Source: Streptococcus caballi DSM 19004 (GTDB lineage: Bacteria; Bacillota; Bacilli; Lactobacillales; Streptococcaceae). From it: a DNA stretch of 64,000 nt. A program made the position numbers and the translations under genes. The stretch covers positions 1 to 64,000 of the forward strand of contig NZ_KB904063.1 of NCBI RefSeq assembly GCF_000379985.1, read 5' to 3'. The notes below the pieces were generated by a model. That model made no database searches and was not told where the DNA came from. It saw only the letters and a program-made list of their open reading frames with translations. This document shows, piece after piece, positions 45,366-54,212 of the stretch (position 1 is the first letter of the stretch; each line of letters opens with the position of its first letter).

Positions 45366-45721
45366 TGTCACTTATTACGATTATTTTGGCAACTTTAGTT
45401 GCGCTGGAACATTTTTACATTATGTATTTGGAAACTTTTGCGACCCAGTCGGATGCTACAGGTCGTGTCTTTAACATGTCCAAGGAAGAATTATCACGTC
45501 CGTCAGTAACCAACTTGTTTAAAAATCAAGGTATTTACAATGGGTTGATTGCAGTATTCCTTTTGTATAGTTTATTTGTTTCTCACAGTACCGAGCTTGT
45601 GACAATCTTCCTTATCAATGTTGTTGCAGTGGCAGCTTATGGAGCCCTTACCGCAGACAAGAAGATTATCCTAAAGCAAGGTGGTCTAGCTATTTTGGCC
45701 TTGCTCAGCCTTTTATTTTAA
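45365..45721 (+). CDS. DUF1304 membrane protein
   Basis: A 118-aa protein with four hydrophobic spans and the family start ATLVALEHFYIMYLETFATQSDATGRVFNM. The function of DUF1304 is not known. Translationally coupled to the MarR gene. A terminator follows at about 45728-45763. Confidence 0.85.
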   Translation: MSLITIILATLVALEHFYIMYLETFATQSDATGRVFNMSKEELSRPSVTNLFKNQGIYNGLIAVFLLYSLFVSHSTELVTIFLINVVAVAAYGALTADKKIILKQGGLAILALLSLLF

Positions 45722-45727
45722 AAAGTT

Positions 45728-45763
45728 AAAAAGCCTAGAAATATTGAATTTCTAAGCTTTTTG
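45728..45763. terminator. Terminator between DUF1304 and the DUF4097 operon
   Basis: AAAAAGC and TAGAAA pair with TTTCTA and GCTTTTT; it is symmetric and serves both convergent units. Confidence 0.8.
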
Positions 45764-45765
45764 AT

Positions 45766-46836
45766 TTAATCAACGGTAATAGTACCATTTTTGTTTTCGA
45801 CAAGCAGGTAGGCTTTGATTGGGAAGGCGGTATTGGTGTTTTCATTGACATGAACAAAGCCATTTTTATTACGTACTTGAACACGAGTGTGAGGGAGGAG
45901 ATCTTGGTGAAGATTTACTTTAATGGTTCCATTTTTATTTTCGATTTTGATTTGGTCTTGTAAGCGACTGTCTTGAATTTTGATAATGCCATTTTTATTT
46001 TCAATGTCAGCCTTATTCACTTCTCCGCCTGTGAAGCGAATATTACCATTTTTATTTTTTATGATGAAGTTAGTTAGCTGACTATCTGTTTGAGAAATGA
46101 TACCATTTTTTACTTCGATAGCTCCTTGAGAAATTTGACAGTTGTTAAGTCTGATAGCGCCATTCTTATTGTCTAGATCAGCTTGATCAGTTTCAATTTT
46201 ATTAAGTTTAATGATACCATTCAGAGAAGATAAGTTTACATGATTGACTTTTAAGTCAATCAATTTTATGTTGCCATTGTTTTGTCTTCCCTTAATGTTG
46301 ATGATCTGCTGAGTTTGGGGGAGAATTACAGTGATGGTTTCTTTGAGTGATTCTAGAAAATGGAGTGAGAAGAGCTTGAAAAGGCTTTTCTCATTTTTTA
46401 CTTGTTGATTTTCGGATATTTGTAAAGTACTGTCAACGACTTGATAGCCGATTGGCGAAAAATCGCCGCTTTCTTGATAATAGGTCAATGTTATACGTGA
46501 AACATTACCTGTTTTGATTTCAATCGGACGATTGAGTAAAGAAAAATCAAGAATGCTAACATCATCAAATTCTTTTTTGACAAGCGTTGAAGGCAGATTC
46601 CAGTTTGTCCAGTCAGCTTCGTTGTCCTTATCTTCAGCCGGTGGAAGGTTCATAGCAGTTAGTAATTCTTTAGCAAGTTTTTGTGGTTCTCCCAGTTCTT
46701 CAATGATTACGTCTTCATTTTCTGAACCAGCTTCGTCAAAATATTCTTCAAAGTGCTCTATGATGTCATCGTAATCATTTTGTGGAAGATGATTGAGTTG
46801 CTTGCTTAGCTGTTCTAAAAAGTCTTCTTTTGTCAT
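45766..46836 (-). CDS. HAAS-DUF4097 fusion protein (LiaX-like)
   Basis: A 356-aa protein without a signal peptide. Residues 1-62 form a HAAS domain (MTKEDFLEQLSKQLNHLPQNDYDDIIEHFEEYFDEAG), closely related to the start of the membrane protein two genes upstream. From about 185 on are eight or nine repeats of about 20 residues with the core [K/N/L]NG-x-I (NNGNIKL, KNGAIRL, KNGNIRF, KNGIIKI, KNGTIKV, KNGFVHV), a DUF4097 beta-solenoid. LiaX in enterococci has this order and senses cell-envelope attack. Last gene of its operon. Confidence 0.78.
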   Translation of the reverse strand: MTKEDFLEQLSKQLNHLPQNDYDDIIEHFEEYFDEAGSENEDVIIEELGEPQKLAKELLTAMNLPPAEDKDNEADWTNWNLPSTLVKKEFDDVSILDFSLLNRPIEIKTGNVSRITLTYYQESGDFSPIGYQVVDSTLQISENQQVKNEKSLFKLFSLHFLESLKETITVILPQTQQIINIKGRQNNGNIKLIDLKVNHVNLSSLNGIIKLNKIETDQADLDNKNGAIRLNNCQISQGAIEVKNGIISQTDSQLTNFIIKNKNGNIRFTGGEVNKADIENKNGIIKIQDSRLQDQIKIENKNGTIKVNLHQDLLPHTRVQVRNKNGFVHVNENTNTAFPIKAYLLVENKNGTITVD

Positions 46837-46845
46837 GTGAGTCTC

Positions 46846-47748
46846 CTATTGAACTGATACATCGCCTAAGTTATTTTTAAGTGTCAACTTGTTGGTACTG
46901 CTTGGTTTGAGTTGATTAGTGATGTCAACATCTTCTGATGAGTGATTACTTAGAACAGTTAAATTTTTACTTGCTAGTGTGATGCTAATGTCACCTGACG
47001 AAGTCGTAATTTGGTTATTTTCCTTAAAGGCTAGATCATTTGCTGTGAAATCGCCCATAGAGAGTTTAAAGGAGCTATTCTGACTGGTTCCAGTATCATA
47101 GTCTAAATCCCCGGCACTGACAGAAGTGATCAAACCAGTGAGATTGCTATTGTTAAATTGTGCATCACCTGCTGTGATGGTAATTTTTCCAGATGTTAAG
47201 GCGCTATCTTGTGTGTCAAGGTCACCTGTACTTAGTTTAATATCAGTTTTTTTGCTCCTTATGTTGCGTAATGATAAATCTCCAGCACGAAGGGTTGTTT
47301 TAAGAGCTCTTAGGTTAGTTCCTTTTGGAACAGAGATAACCATAGTTTTATCATCTGTGACAACTCCTGTTTGAATAACATTGATAAGATCCTTCAGTGT
47401 GAAAAAGTGAATGCCATTTTTAGGAGAAGTGAGAGGTGAATTTTCCCGAACAATCAGCTTGCCATTTTCAACTTTATAATCTATTTTTAGTTTTTTATGA
47501 GTAGCATAGGAGATGAACGGTTTTTTGATATTGGCCTCTCCAATGACAACATTGTAGACACTGCTGTCAATGTCAATTTGGTCAAATGAGTCTAATTCTT
47601 TTTTTACAAAGTGCTCCTTGCTTTTCTGAGCTTGACTTGACGCTAGTTGCTCTAAACCTCCAGTTTTGTAACCTATTGTTGTTAGTACAGCTCCTGTTAG
47701 ACAAGAAGCTACCCCAATTGTCAAAATTGCTTTTTTCCAAGTTTTCAT
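46846..47748 (-). CDS. Membrane-anchored DUF4097 protein
   Basis: A 300-aa protein with an N-terminal signal anchor (AILTIGVASCLTGAVLTTIGY) and an outer beta-solenoid domain with repeats such as TTLRAGDLSLRN, STGDLDTQDS, TAGDAQFNNS, SAGDLDYDTG, SMGDFTANDL, SSGDISITL. The [S/T]xGD turn differs from the KNG turn of its neighbour. Function unknown; similar proteins accompany PadR/LiaFSR envelope-stress genes. The start overlaps the previous stop (ATGA). Confidence 0.8.
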   Translation of the reverse strand: MKTWKKAILTIGVASCLTGAVLTTIGYKTGGLEQLASSQAQKSKEHFVKKELDSFDQIDIDSSVYNVVIGEANIKKPFISYATHKKLKIDYKVENGKLIVRENSPLTSPKNGIHFFTLKDLINVIQTGVVTDDKTMVISVPKGTNLRALKTTLRAGDLSLRNIRSKKTDIKLSTGDLDTQDSALTSGKITITAGDAQFNNSNLTGLITSVSAGDLDYDTGTSQNSSFKLSMGDFTANDLAFKENNQITTSSGDISITLASKNLTVLSNHSSEDVDITNQLKPSSTNKLTLKNNLGDVSVQ

Positions 47749-48329
47749 GATTTTCTCCCTTTATTTACTGCCCAGCGTGTCAAGGATACAATGCCGTTAC
47801 CACAAGCCCTTGTACTCTCAATACTAGCTAAGATGGCCAAAATAGCTAAACCGAAAGCAAGTAGCCCCATACCTGTAACAAAAGTTGCTACTGAGGATGA
47901 TATGGCAAAATAGCTAATACTGTCAACAAAGACAGAGACGCTAGAGAGTAAAAGAGCGACTCCCATAGCTAACAAAGATAGAATAAGTGCAAAGCTAAGT
48001 AAGACAACTGTAAATAATAAGGCTAAAAATAGAATGGCTAATGGAAAGGCAATGGGAGAAGCAAAGACGGCTAAAATAGCAATCCAGATCCAAGTCGCTT
48101 GAGTTCTAGGAGTTGCCTCTTGATCAATAGTTTTTTCGTTTAATAACCTAGTGATCAATTCCCGAGCAGCTTCTTTAGGGGTACCCAATTCGGCAATAAC
48201 CTGTGCTTCGTTTTCAGGCCCAGCTTCGTCAAAGTATTCTGTGAAGTAGTCCATGGCTTCTTCGTAGTCTGCTTGGGGTAGTTTTTTCAAATGCCGCTCT
48301 AGCTGCACCAAATATTCAGTCCTTGTCAT
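47745..48329 (-). CDS. HAAS-domain (DUF1700) membrane protein
   Basis: A 194-aa protein with an N-terminal HAAS domain (MTRTEYLVQLERHLKKLPQADYEEAMDYFTEYFDEAGPENEAQVIAELGTPKEAARELI) and about four membrane spans in residues 80-180. DUF1700 proteins normally sit beside a PadR regulator, as here, and are thought to signal envelope state. The start overlaps the PadR gene by 14 bp. Confidence 0.85.
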   Translation of the reverse strand: MTRTEYLVQLERHLKKLPQADYEEAMDYFTEYFDEAGPENEAQVIAELGTPKEAARELITRLLNEKTIDQEATPRTQATWIWIAILAVFASPIAFPLAILFLALLFTVVLLSFALILSLLAMGVALLLSSVSVFVDSISYFAISSSVATFVTGMGLLAFGLAILAILASIESTRACGNGIVSLTRWAVNKGRKS

Positions 48330-48642
48330 GTCTTAATCTCCCTTCAATAATCCCATCTAAAGTATCCTTGTAGCTCTGCCATTCCCCTTTCAGAAAAATG
48401 AGCTGTGCTCTTCCTTCGTCAGTAATGGCGTAGTACTTACGCTTGCGTCCCTGATGCTCTTGAGTGTAGGTGGTCATAAAGCCAGCTTTCTCCAATTTTT
48501 TGAGAATAGGATAGAGTGTTGATTCCTTGATGTTAGCGATTAGCTTGACAGTTTGGCTAATCTCGTAACCGTAAGAATCCTGCCTCTCCACAATGGCTAA
48601 AATCAAAAATTCAATAACCATTGATGATGTTGGAAAATACAT
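48316..48642 (-). CDS. PadR-family transcriptional regulator
   Basis: A 108-aa winged-helix protein of the short PadR class (EFLILAIVERQDSYGYEISQTVKLIANIKESTLYPILKKLEKAGFMTTYTQEHQGRKRKYYAITDEGRAQL). It probably autoregulates the operon. AT-rich palindromes lie upstream of the first gene of the operon (49450-49463 and about 49495-49520). Confidence 0.9.
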   Translation of the reverse strand: MYFPTSSMVIEFLILAIVERQDSYGYEISQTVKLIANIKESTLYPILKKLEKAGFMTTYTQEHQGRKRKYYAITDEGRAQLIFLKGEWQSYKDTLDGIIEGRLRHDKD

Positions 48643-48663
48643 GATATTTCCTTTCTTGTTAGA

Positions 48664-49425
48664 TTATGATTGATAACTTTCTTTTAGTTGATTCTTAAAG
48701 CTTAAAAATAGTCCCAGTGATACGATTAAGAAGATTAATCCACTTATAAAGAATGTTAGTGTTGTTGTTTCTAGCCCTGCTAATTCAAACAGTTTTCGTG
48801 TCATGTGCAGACCACCATGAACTGCTACAGCAGCCCAAGTTGTTTTGAAAAAGTATTTCAAAAAACCAGCTAACAAGGCAAAACTAAAGGCAACAAATAC
48901 AATTACTAATCCATTAATAATTCCGCTTGTGAATAAATGTGTAACATGCATCAAGGCAAAGAGGCCGGTTGTGAGAACTAGAGAAGTAATTTGTGAATAT
49001 TTTGTCTGTAAAGTTTGCAGCATATAGCCACGATAGACCATCTCTTCAGGAAATCCTTGGACAACGAAGGATGAAAGGAAGGCAAACCAAAGATTTGATG
49101 GGGTGAAGGCACTTGGACCGCGAAATCTGTGATGGAAGAAAAATATAGCTATCATTAAACTAAAACTAACAATTATCGCAGTAAGAACTAAAGCGAAGAG
49201 AAAGCCTTTGAGAGCTTTTTTATTAACATTTAGTTGAAGCACCTTCCAAGATTGTTTGTCCACCACTCTAACCCAAAACCAGGTATAAAGCAGATAGGCG
49301 GGTAAGAAAAGTAATCTTAACAGTGTATCAGATAGTGGCAGCAAACTAATCAGTAATGTCGGAATAACATAAGTCACAGTAACTAAGAGCGATTTGATTA
49401 AAGGTGATAATGTCTTAGTGTTCAT
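48664..49425 (-). CDS. CPBP-family intramembrane metalloprotease
   Basis: A 253-aa membrane protein with about eight spans. The CAAX-protease motifs are visible: EEMVYRGYML (EExxxR) around residue 125 and ALMHVTHLF (FxxxH-like) around 160, and AVHGGLHMT with a third site. It leads the PadR/HAAS/DUF4097 operon. Substrates are unknown; relatives process envelope or bacteriocin-related proteins. Confidence 0.82.
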   Translation of the reverse strand: MNTKTLSPLIKSLLVTVTYVIPTLLISLLPLSDTLLRLLFLPAYLLYTWFWVRVVDKQSWKVLQLNVNKKALKGFLFALVLTAIIVSFSLMIAIFFFHHRFRGPSAFTPSNLWFAFLSSFVVQGFPEEMVYRGYMLQTLQTKYSQITSLVLTTGLFALMHVTHLFTSGIINGLVIVFVAFSFALLAGFLKYFFKTTWAAVAVHGGLHMTRKLFELAGLETTTLTFFISGLIFLIVSLGLFLSFKNQLKESYQS

Positions 49426-49449
49426 ACCCTTATCTCCTATATATAATTA

Positions 49450-49463
49450 TTTTATATATAAAA
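49450..49463. promoter_or_regulatory. AT-only palindrome before the PadR operon
   Basis: TTTTATATATAAAA is a perfect 14-bp palindrome 25-40 bp upstream of the CPBP start. A second, imperfect one is at about 49497-49517. Such sites could bind PadR but may also just be promoter sequence. Confidence 0.35.
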
Positions 49464-49592
49464 TATAAACCCATCTTAAGATAAAGTCAAGTAAAAATAT
49501 ATATAAATTTTATATATTTGAAAAAGTTACCAAATCAGCTATTCTAATGAAAATGTGCTATGATAATTTCAGAAAAAGTTTCGAGGAGAACC

Positions 49593-50204
49593 ATGCAAGA
49601 TTTTAAAGAGATTTTTAGTCACTATCAGCCTAAACCTCTAGGAGAGAAACAATGTTATGCGGTTTTTCTGCCTTTGGTGTGGAATAGCAGAGCAGGTAGC
49701 TGGGAGGTTCTTTATCAGGTTCGCAGCGAGAGCATTTCCCAGCCGGGGGAGGTCTCTTTTCCGGGCGGAGCTGTTGAAAAGGGAGAAACGCTGAAGGAAG
49801 CAGCTGTTCGTGAAACTATGGAAGAACTTAAACTTTCTTCACAAGAGATTGAGGTTTGGGGTGAAATGGATTATCTTGTCAGTAATCGTCGCACGATTCA
49901 TTGCTTTGTAGGTCAATTATTGGTAGATGATTGGCGGCAAATTCAACCTAATGAAGAGGTTGCACACCTGTTTACTATTCCATTAAAAACATTGAAAAAT
50001 CATCCGCCCACTTATTATCAGTTAGAAACTGAAGTTCAGGAGACAGATGATTTTCCTTTTGATCGTATCCGAAACGGCAGCAATTATAAATTCAGTCATT
50101 ATGATCGAAGAATTCCCTTCTATGATGTCACAGAGGAGACTCTCTGGGGAATGACTGCTCAGTTTACACACAGGTTTACAGATATATTAAACGGAAAGCA
50201 GTGA
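49593..50204 (+). CDS. NUDIX hydrolase, probable CoA pyrophosphatase
   Basis: A 203-aa protein. The Nudix box GAVEKGETLKEAAVRETMEELKLS (residues about 55-78) is complete, and VRSESISQPGEVSFPGG just ahead matches the UPF0035 motif of CoA-cleaving enzymes (NudL/PCD1). The ATG at 49593 is supported by GAGGAG; an earlier ATG at 49560 has none. Confidence 0.87.
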   Translation: MQDFKEIFSHYQPKPLGEKQCYAVFLPLVWNSRAGSWEVLYQVRSESISQPGEVSFPGGAVEKGETLKEAAVRETMEELKLSSQEIEVWGEMDYLVSNRRTIHCFVGQLLVDDWRQIQPNEEVAHLFTIPLKTLKNHPPTYYQLETEVQETDDFPFDRIRNGSNYKFSHYDRRIPFYDVTEETLWGMTAQFTHRFTDILNGKQ

Positions 50205-50289
50205 TAATATAACGCAGTTTTTTCTCGTTGCTCTAGCGTTGCGTGTCATTTAGGCTTTACTTTTTTATAATGACAGTATCAGAAAAGAT

Positions 50290-50529
50290 ATGCAACAATT
50301 TATAAAAAGAAACTGGGACTATGTTATCTATGTTTTGCTGTTTGGCTTAGGTGGGGTAGTGATTTCACTTTTCTTGAGACTGCTGATTAGGATAGTAAAG
50401 TCTTATCCTTGTCTTAGCCGAGGGCCGATCGATGTTGGTCTTTTGATAATGATTATCTTTAATCGAACGAGTGCTGCTATTTATCTTATATTGATTGCTG
50501 GTCTATTAGCTGATATATCTGTTAAATGA
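50290..50529 (+). CDS. Small membrane protein of unknown function (79 aa)
   Basis: A 79-aa protein with two hydrophobic spans (YVIYVLLFGLGGVVISLFLRLLI and VGLLIMIIFNRTSAAIYLILIAGLLA). Unrecognised. No strong RBS. It precedes an XRE-membrane gene on the same strand by 15 bp and may belong with it. Confidence 0.55.
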   Translation: MQQFIKRNWDYVIYVLLFGLGGVVISLFLRLLIRIVKSYPCLSRGPIDVGLLIMIIFNRTSAAIYLILIAGLLADISVK

Positions 50530-50544
50530 CAAAGAAAGGGAAGT

Positions 50545-50958
50545 ATGGATATTTCGATTCTTATTAAGGAAGCTCGTCTGAGAAAAGGGGTAACTCAGCA
50601 GGATTTGGCTGATAAAATCTACGTTACTAGACAGACCATTTCGAAATGGGAACTAGGAAAAAGTCAACTTGATTATTTATCTTTAGAATTATTGAGTAGA
50701 GAATTAGATATAGAATTGATAAGTAAGGAAAAACTTAGGAGCAGCCACTGGTTAATTTTCATTACGTTAGTCGGACTTTTATTTCCTTTAGCTTTACCGC
50801 TGAGATACTTTGTTTTTAGATTAAATCGTTTGGGAAATAAGCGTTTTGTATTATTGTTTAAATGTATAATGGTTTTGCTTGTTGGCCTCTATCTAAAGAC
50901 ATTAAATGATAATGTGTATGGTGTATTTCTAGTGCTTGTAGGGGTCAGTACACTTTGA
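50545..50958 (+). CDS. XRE regulator with C-terminal membrane part
   Basis: A 137-aa protein with N-terminal HTH (IKEARLRKGVTQQDLADKIYVTRQTISKWELGKSQLDYLSLELLSRELDIEL) then two to three hydrophobic helices (HWLIFITLVGLLFPLALPL, FVLLFKCIMVLLVGLYL). Membrane-bound XRE proteins of this size are common in streptococci next to small membrane genes; function unknown. GAAAGGGAAG precedes the ATG. Confidence 0.75.
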   Translation: MDISILIKEARLRKGVTQQDLADKIYVTRQTISKWELGKSQLDYLSLELLSRELDIELISKEKLRSSHWLIFITLVGLLFPLALPLRYFVFRLNRLGNKRFVLLFKCIMVLLVGLYLKTLNDNVYGVFLVLVGVSTL

Positions 50959-50989
50959 TTCAAAGGTTTTTTTAATAAAGAGCAGAGTG

Positions 50990-52132
50990 CTATTTTTCTT
51001 TTTTAAAAGCCCCTGCTAATGAATAGAGTAACCAAGATAAGGCAATCATGCTAGCAGCAAAAACAGAAATACCTGAGAATCCTGTAAAAGTTACAAAGAG
51101 GACTCCTCCGACAATGCCGGCAATCGTTTCACCTAAGTACATCGCCGCATTTGATAATGAGGAAATGGTACTCCGTGCATTTTCAACAGTTCCTTGCAGA
51201 GTTGTCATGAATAGTGGGAAAATAAATCCGTTATTGATATAGATTATTGTCAATAGAATTTCAGCCATCCAAAAATCAGCAGCAAACGGCAAAATCAAAT
51301 AAAGCACAATAAGTGCAATGAGTTCAGTCGTAAATGTTTTTTGTAAGCCAAATCTCTTAACAATCTGACTGCCAAAAAGGGAACCAAATAAATTACCTGC
51401 TCCAATAGCAATAATAGCTGTACTAATAGTTGTCAAACTCATATGGAAATCATGCGTAAACCATGTTGAAATAAAGGTAATCGCTGTAAATGAACCTGTT
51501 TGGAAAACAAAATAAGCTATAAGATAGCTAACAGATTTTCTGTTGGTTAAGATATTTCTATAAGCTTCGGTAAATGAAATTCTATTAGATTGATTAATTT
51601 CAAGTTTGGGCAGGTAAACATGGATTAAAATGAGTAATATAAGAGAAGCTGCTGCGATAGTATAGAATGGAGTCTGCCAAGAGGAACTTGCAAGATAACC
51701 GCCAATTGGGACACCAGCCATCTGAGAAACTGATAAACCTGCAGTGGCATAGCCCATGACTTGAACAATATGACTCTTATCCACTACTATAGGAATAGAC
51801 GCCCAAACTTGAGGGGTTACAAATGAAGCGCTGATACCTGCAAATAGACGGAAAAGAAGCATGAATGGAAAACTAGTCGCAAATCCACAGAGGAATGTTG
51901 AGATGGAAAATGCAGCTAATCCGTAAGTCATCACTTTCTTCCTATCTCTCCCATCAGAAATTGGACCTGAGATAAGAGCAAAAACAGCATAACCGATAGC
52001 ATAAGCGCTTACCATCCAACCTGAAATAGAAGAATCTATTCCGTACAATTTGGTTAAGGTTGGCAGCAGAGGGGACACTAAAAATGTATCTTCATGTAAT
52101 GCAAAAAGGAAAACATAAAATTGAAATAGCAA
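50990..52132 (-). CDS. MFS transporter (DHA-like), start eroded
   Basis: A 380-aa protein with twelve hydrophobic spans. Loop motif GPISDGRDRKKVMTYGLAAF is the DHA1 motif A, so a drug or sugar efflux pump is likely. The only start near the expected place is TTG at 52132, with no Shine-Dalgarno. Upstream the frame still reads YQTTLS and then meets TAG. The normal N-terminus therefore seems lost, perhaps when the foreign-looking gene upstream arrived. It may be poorly translated or a recent pseudogene. Confidence 0.7.
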   Translation of the reverse strand: MLFQFYVFLFALHEDTFLVSPLLPTLTKLYGIDSSISGWMVSAYAIGYAVFALISGPISDGRDRKKVMTYGLAAFSISTFLCGFATSFPFMLLFRLFAGISASFVTPQVWASIPIVVDKSHIVQVMGYATAGLSVSQMAGVPIGGYLASSSWQTPFYTIAAASLILLILIHVYLPKLEINQSNRISFTEAYRNILTNRKSVSYLIAYFVFQTGSFTAITFISTWFTHDFHMSLTTISTAIIAIGAGNLFGSLFGSQIVKRFGLQKTFTTELIALIVLYLILPFAADFWMAEILLTIIYINNGFIFPLFMTTLQGTVENARSTISSLSNAAMYLGETIAGIVGGVLFVTFTGFSGISVFAASMIALSWLLYSLAGAFKKEK

Positions 52133-52188
52133 TGAAAGAGTTGTCTGATACTATTACATGATAATTGTGAGATGAATATTTTTTGATA

Positions 52189-53577
52189 TTATTTTCTTTT
52201 TCTAAATAGTACAATAAAAACTAAGATAAGTATAACTATAAGTACAGTTAAACTTATCCATATAATTTTCAGACTATCAGTAAAAATATCAACAATTTGA
52301 AGTATAGATACAGAACCTATCATAAAAAGGATGACTTCCATAATTCTATTTCTAAAAAAATCATTATACTGATTTCGCTCTTTGAGTAAATTGAATTCTT
52401 CTTGTTTGATTTTTTCCATATACTCATTATGTTTAAAATAAGAAGTAGTTTGTAAGTGATTAAATAAGTCAGTAATAGCAAAATGGTTAAGTCTATAAAT
52501 ATAAAGAAATGATCTTTTAAAGTTGTGTGTCCATTCGTTGAATTTTATTAATTGCTTATTATTTGAAAGTTGAAATTTTTCAATGCCATCCATAATTGTT
52601 TCGTCTAGAGTAATTAATTGAAATAAAGGAGTAGCTGATGCTAAAAAGAAACTAGCTTGACTAAGAAAATTTGATTCGAATTTACTTGTGCTTTCAGTAT
52701 TCCAGATTATATAATTCGCCCCTTTATTTATGTATCTTATGGTATCAAAATCATAAAAATTAGTGGTATAGTATTTTGATCTAGTCGAAGAAGATAGGGA
52801 TTTTAAACTATAAGGGGCATTAATCATCCAAGTATGTAGCTTATCAGTTTTAAAAAATTCCAATTTATTCATTTCATCCATATTCATTATAAAGTGTAAA
52901 AAGAAGAAACGTTCACTTAAGTGTATACCACCATTTATGGAAGACAATTCCTTTTTTATATATCTTAGCATATCATCAATTTGTTGATTGGGGTTAGTAG
53001 AATATGTTGTCGACTTTTGATTAAAATCTGGAAAAATCTTCGTTTTCATCTTAGTATATGGGTGAAAAAAGTCTGGAAGATAGAAAGATGATCTTAAATC
53101 TTCGAATAATTCAATAACAATTGAACCATTTTGGAAGATAGTGAGAGTTATAAAGAAAAAGTATAATTCTTCATTCTCATCCACTTCTATTAAAGGAGTG
53201 AAAATAAATTTAATAAACTGATTTGATTCAGAATTTTGTAGATAATTTTGCTTATTTTTTTCTAGTTTTGAAAAATACAAATCCAAATAATAATTTGTTT
53301 TTTCTATTACTTTATTTTCTAAATGTAGTAACTCATCTGGAAGTTTCCATAATTCATGTTTTTTTTCATAAAGTTCATTATCTTTTGTACCGATTAATAT
53401 CGCTATGGTTGCAGGATGATTTTCAAACTTTTGAGTTATAATTTTTATTAATTTGTTGTTATCTATTTTATATAAGTCTGTACTTAACATGTAAAAAGAA
53501 GTGATTTTTATTTCTTCAATTTTCTTAGAAATCTCAGGAATTTTTTCATTCCAATTAATTTTGGTAGGTTTCGCCAT
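52189..53577 (-). CDS. Orphan membrane protein of unknown function (462 aa)
   Basis: I do not recognise this protein. It is 462 aa, markedly rich in Lys, Asn, Ile and Phe (very AT-rich codons), with a soluble region of about 390 residues. A predicted coiled stretch (EYMEKIKQEEFNLLKERNQYNDFFRNRIMEV) and two C-terminal membrane helices (VILFMIGSVSILQIVDIF, IIWISLTVLIVILILVFIVLF) follow. A coiled coil plus two terminal helices recalls CorA-like and some abortive-infection membrane effectors. ATTACATG flanks the gene on both sides. Horizontally acquired accessory gene is the best description. Confidence 0.75.
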   Translation of the reverse strand: MAKPTKINWNEKIPEISKKIEEIKITSFYMLSTDLYKIDNNKLIKIITQKFENHPATIAILIGTKDNELYEKKHELWKLPDELLHLENKVIEKTNYYLDLYFSKLEKNKQNYLQNSESNQFIKFIFTPLIEVDENEELYFFFITLTIFQNGSIVIELFEDLRSSFYLPDFFHPYTKMKTKIFPDFNQKSTTYSTNPNQQIDDMLRYIKKELSSINGGIHLSERFFFLHFIMNMDEMNKLEFFKTDKLHTWMINAPYSLKSLSSSTRSKYYTTNFYDFDTIRYINKGANYIIWNTESTSKFESNFLSQASFFLASATPLFQLITLDETIMDGIEKFQLSNNKQLIKFNEWTHNFKRSFLYIYRLNHFAITDLFNHLQTTSYFKHNEYMEKIKQEEFNLLKERNQYNDFFRNRIMEVILFMIGSVSILQIVDIFTDSLKIIWISLTVLIVILILVFIVLFRKRK

Positions 53578-53684
53578 CTCGTACTTCCTTTCATTACATG
53601 TATTAATTATATCAAAAATATAATCTACGATATTAGAAAATATTAATCAGTTAAAATTCAGTTATTTTGCTAAAATCAAAAGAA

Positions 53685-53722
53685 AAAAGCCTTTGAAACG
53701 TTGATTTCATAGGCTTTTCTTT
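53685..53722. terminator. Terminator after rpmG
   Basis: AAAAAGCCT and GAAA pair with TTTC and AGGCTTTTC between the orphan gene and rpmG. Confidence 0.7.
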
Positions 53723-53729
53723 ATCTCAA

Positions 53730-53879
53730 TTATTTAACTTCAGTAAACACAACGTGTTTACGCAATTTTGGTGAGTATTTTTTCAATTGAAGACGATCTG
53801 GAGTGTTACGTTTGTTTTTTGAAGTAAGGTACAAGCGTTCACCAGATTCTTTGTGTTCAAGTGTAATATTTACGCGCAT
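53730..53879 (-). CDS. rpmG: Ribosomal protein L33
   Basis: A 49-aa protein, [49 protein letters not shown] in content, of the Cys-less (zinc-independent) L33 type. GGAGA lies upstream of the ATG at 53879. It is 15 bp downstream of rpmF in a two-gene ribosomal operon. Confidence 0.95.
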
Positions 53880-53894
53880 GGTATCTCCCTTCTA

Positions 53895-54077
53895 TTATTC
53901 GGCTGAAGTAGCTTTAGCGATTTTACGTCCTTTGTAGTATCCTTTAAGCGATACACGGTGAGAACGTGAGTAATCTCCAGTAGTTTCGTCAAATTTAACT
54001 GATGGAGCAGTCAATTTGTAGTGTGTACGACGTTTGTTTTTCTTCGCTTTTGAAGTGTGACGTGCAGGTACTGCCAT
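53895..54077 (-). CDS. rpmF: Ribosomal protein L32
   Basis: A 60-aa protein ([54 protein letters not shown]) without the four zinc cysteines. First gene of the rpmF-rpmG unit. Its promoter (minus strand TTTACA then TGTTATCAT) lies at about 54125-54152. Confidence 0.95.
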   Translation of the reverse strand: MAVPARHTSKAKKNKRRTHYKLTAPSVKFDETTGDYSRSHRVSLKGYYKGRKIAKATSAE

Positions 54078-54171
54078 TTTTTATTTTCCTTTCGAATGTA
54101 AGTTTTGGCTTTCGCCAACTCTAGTATGATAACATATCTTTTTTGTAAAGTAAAGTTACTTGACAAAAAAG

Positions 54172-54212
54172 TTCAAAAAAGCAATTCACTCATGGAGAAC
54201 TGCTTTTTATCT
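54172..54212 (-). terminator. Terminator after malQ
   Basis: On the minus strand AAAAAGCA and TTC pair with GAA and TGCTTTTTT. Confidence 0.75.
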
